Virus record (IMG/VR): IMGVR_UViG_3300010885_007382
Span: 29,826 to 93,825 of that record
DNA length: 64,000 nt
Direction: 5' to 3' (one strand)
Source of the DNA: a virus
The notes below the pieces were generated by a model. The model searched no databases, was not told where the DNA came from, and saw nothing but the letters and a program-made list of their open reading frames with translations. The position numbers and the translations under genes were made by a program. Positions 63,296 to 64,000 of this stretch are shown here, one piece after another. The stretch's first letter is position 1. Every line of letters starts with the position of its first letter.

Positions 63296-64000
63296 ATTTC
63301 GGACCCTGAAGATACGATAGTATCTATTTGCCTGTGTAGCTGTCTCACGGGTACCAACAACACCGTCACCAGCAGTTGTCGCAAACGGATTTGCTACCAT
63401 TCCGTAACGTGTTTTGAAGCCAATCTTTGGCTGGAAGGTGTCCTGACCGATTGCACGAACCATCTGTAGTGGAACGTATGGGCAGTAGAACAAGCCAGCG
63501 TCGAATGGTGAAGAACCACGGTAACCAACGGTTACTAGCTCATCGCCGTTCTCTGAACCACCGAAGTAAGGATCGATATAAACCTTAATGCGGCCATGAA
63601 GAGTACCAACGAAGGTGTTACCTGTATCGTCAACAGTTAGATCAGCAGAAAGCTGTGGGGTGTAAGAAAGAACACCAGCCATAGCCATAGCTGAAGCAAC
63701 GTCTGAAGAAACGATAAGGACGTTACCCTTGCCACGACGGGTTGCCTTGGCGATTGCGTTACATTCACGCTCGATGTGGAAAATGAGACCTTTGAACTTC
63801 TCAACTGACCAACGACCGTTTGAGTCGGTGTCAAGATCGAATGTACCAGCAGTTGTAACACCATACTGAGCACCGAGTGTAGCAGAACGATAGATTGTTC
63901 TGATAACTTCACGGTTGATTTCAGCCAAGATTTCTGTTGAAAGAATGTTGGCCAATTCTGTCTCAGCATCAAGGCCGTGAATGGCTTTAAGATCCTGAGC
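63287..64000 (-). CDS. 23: Major capsid protein gp23, C-terminal part
   Basis: 237 codons of the 3' end; the 5' end is outside the window. GRWSVEKFKGLIFHIERECNAIA (split: GRWSVEKF, HIERECN), NVLIVSSDVASAM, VYIDPYFGG, GYRG and the closing RYYRIFRVRNL are gp23 hallmarks. Main shell subunit, normally processed by the prohead protease at its N-terminus (not visible here). Confidence 0.96.
   Translation of the reverse strand, partial: AQDLKAIHGLDAETELANILSTEILAEINREVIRTIYRSATLGAQYGVTTAGTFDLDTDSNGRWSVEKFKGLIFHIERECNAIAKATRRGKGNVLIVSSDVASAMAMAGVLSYTPQLSADLTVDDTGNTFVGTLHGRIKVYIDPYFGGSENGDELVTVGYRGSSPFDAGLFYCPYVPLQMVRAIGQDTFQPKIGFKTRYGMVANPFATTAGDGVVGTRETATQANRYYRIFRVRNLT

Noticed and set aside
1-64000. 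CRISPR array, insertion sequence, integrase or attachment site
   Set aside because: No regular repeat-spacer pattern, transposase or integrase motif was seen; the genome type is lytic.

Overview
This window is part of a large T4-like (Straboviridae/Kyanoviridae-type) contractile-tail phage genome. The evidence is a nearly complete T4 replication, recombination and late-transcription set: gp43 DNA polymerase, gp45 clamp, gp44/gp62 clamp loader, RegA, gp41 helicase, UvsX, UvsY, UvsW, gp46/gp47, gp55 late sigma factor, a DsbA-like protein, a tail-tube protein and the C-terminal part of the gp23 capsid protein. Gene arrangement and accessory genes (Hsp20, tryptophan halogenase, MoxR/VWA pair, 2OG oxygenases, SpeD) resemble marine cyanophages and the T4-like phages of Alphaproteobacteria. 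The lipid genes are of alphaproteobacterial type, so I infer an alphaproteobacterial, probably aquatic, host. The DNA looks AT-rich (not measured).

Almost everything is on the minus strand, read from high to low coordinates. 64.0-58 kb: gp23 end, tail tube, UvsY, UvsW, gp55. 58-53.4 kb: gp47, a complete FtsH protease, gp46. 53.4-50 kb: a compact operon with an asparagine-synthetase-like ATP pyrophosphatase, a C5-cytosine DNA methyltransferase and a CmoA-like enzyme. 50-46 kb: a VWA metalloprotease and a MoxR ATPase. 46-40.7 kb: dNMP kinase, clamp, DsbA, clamp loader, RegA, dUTPase. 40.7-38.5 kb: two probable structural proteins and Hsp20. 38.5-26.9 kb: a continuous sugar operon (glycosyltransferases, nucleotide-sugar dehydratase, epimerases and dehydrogenase, methyltransferases, one 2OG oxygenase). 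26.9-23.2 kb: acyl-CoA dehydrogenase, PlcP-like phosphoesterase and Agt-like glycosyltransferase. 23-19 kb: dense small genes, many overlapping. 19-18.4 kb: the only rightward genes, an Rz/Rz1-type spanin pair, convergent with a small membrane protein. 18-10 kb: polymerase, tryptophan halogenase, UvsX, gp41. 10-0 kb: tRNA-Arg, 2OG oxygenases, RlpA-like and M15-like exported proteins, APS kinase plus sulfotransferase, SpeD, Dps and a deaminase.

Two modules stand out. (1) The overlapping genes asnB-like / C5-MTase / cmoA-like at 50.2-52.8 kb suggest cytosine hypermodification of phage DNA: the methyltransferase has Arg where motif X normally has Asn, the position known to open a C5-MTase to carboxy-SAM. 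(2) The acyl-CoA dehydrogenase / PlcP / Agt run at 23.2-26.8 kb looks like a phage-borne version of the alphaproteobacterial phosphate-starvation lipid-remodelling pair plus a fatty-acyl enzyme. A sulfation pair (APS kinase + sulfotransferase), five 2OG-Fe(II) oxygenases and Dps plus a Bfd-like ferredoxin add to the metabolic load.

Regulation is partly visible. More than a dozen near-consensus sigma70-type promoters (TTGACN, 16-18 bp, TATAAT-like) face left, most lying at or in the 3' end of the upstream gene. A few TATAAATA-type boxes fit gp55-dependent late promoters. All function calls come from reading motifs; nothing was checked against a database.
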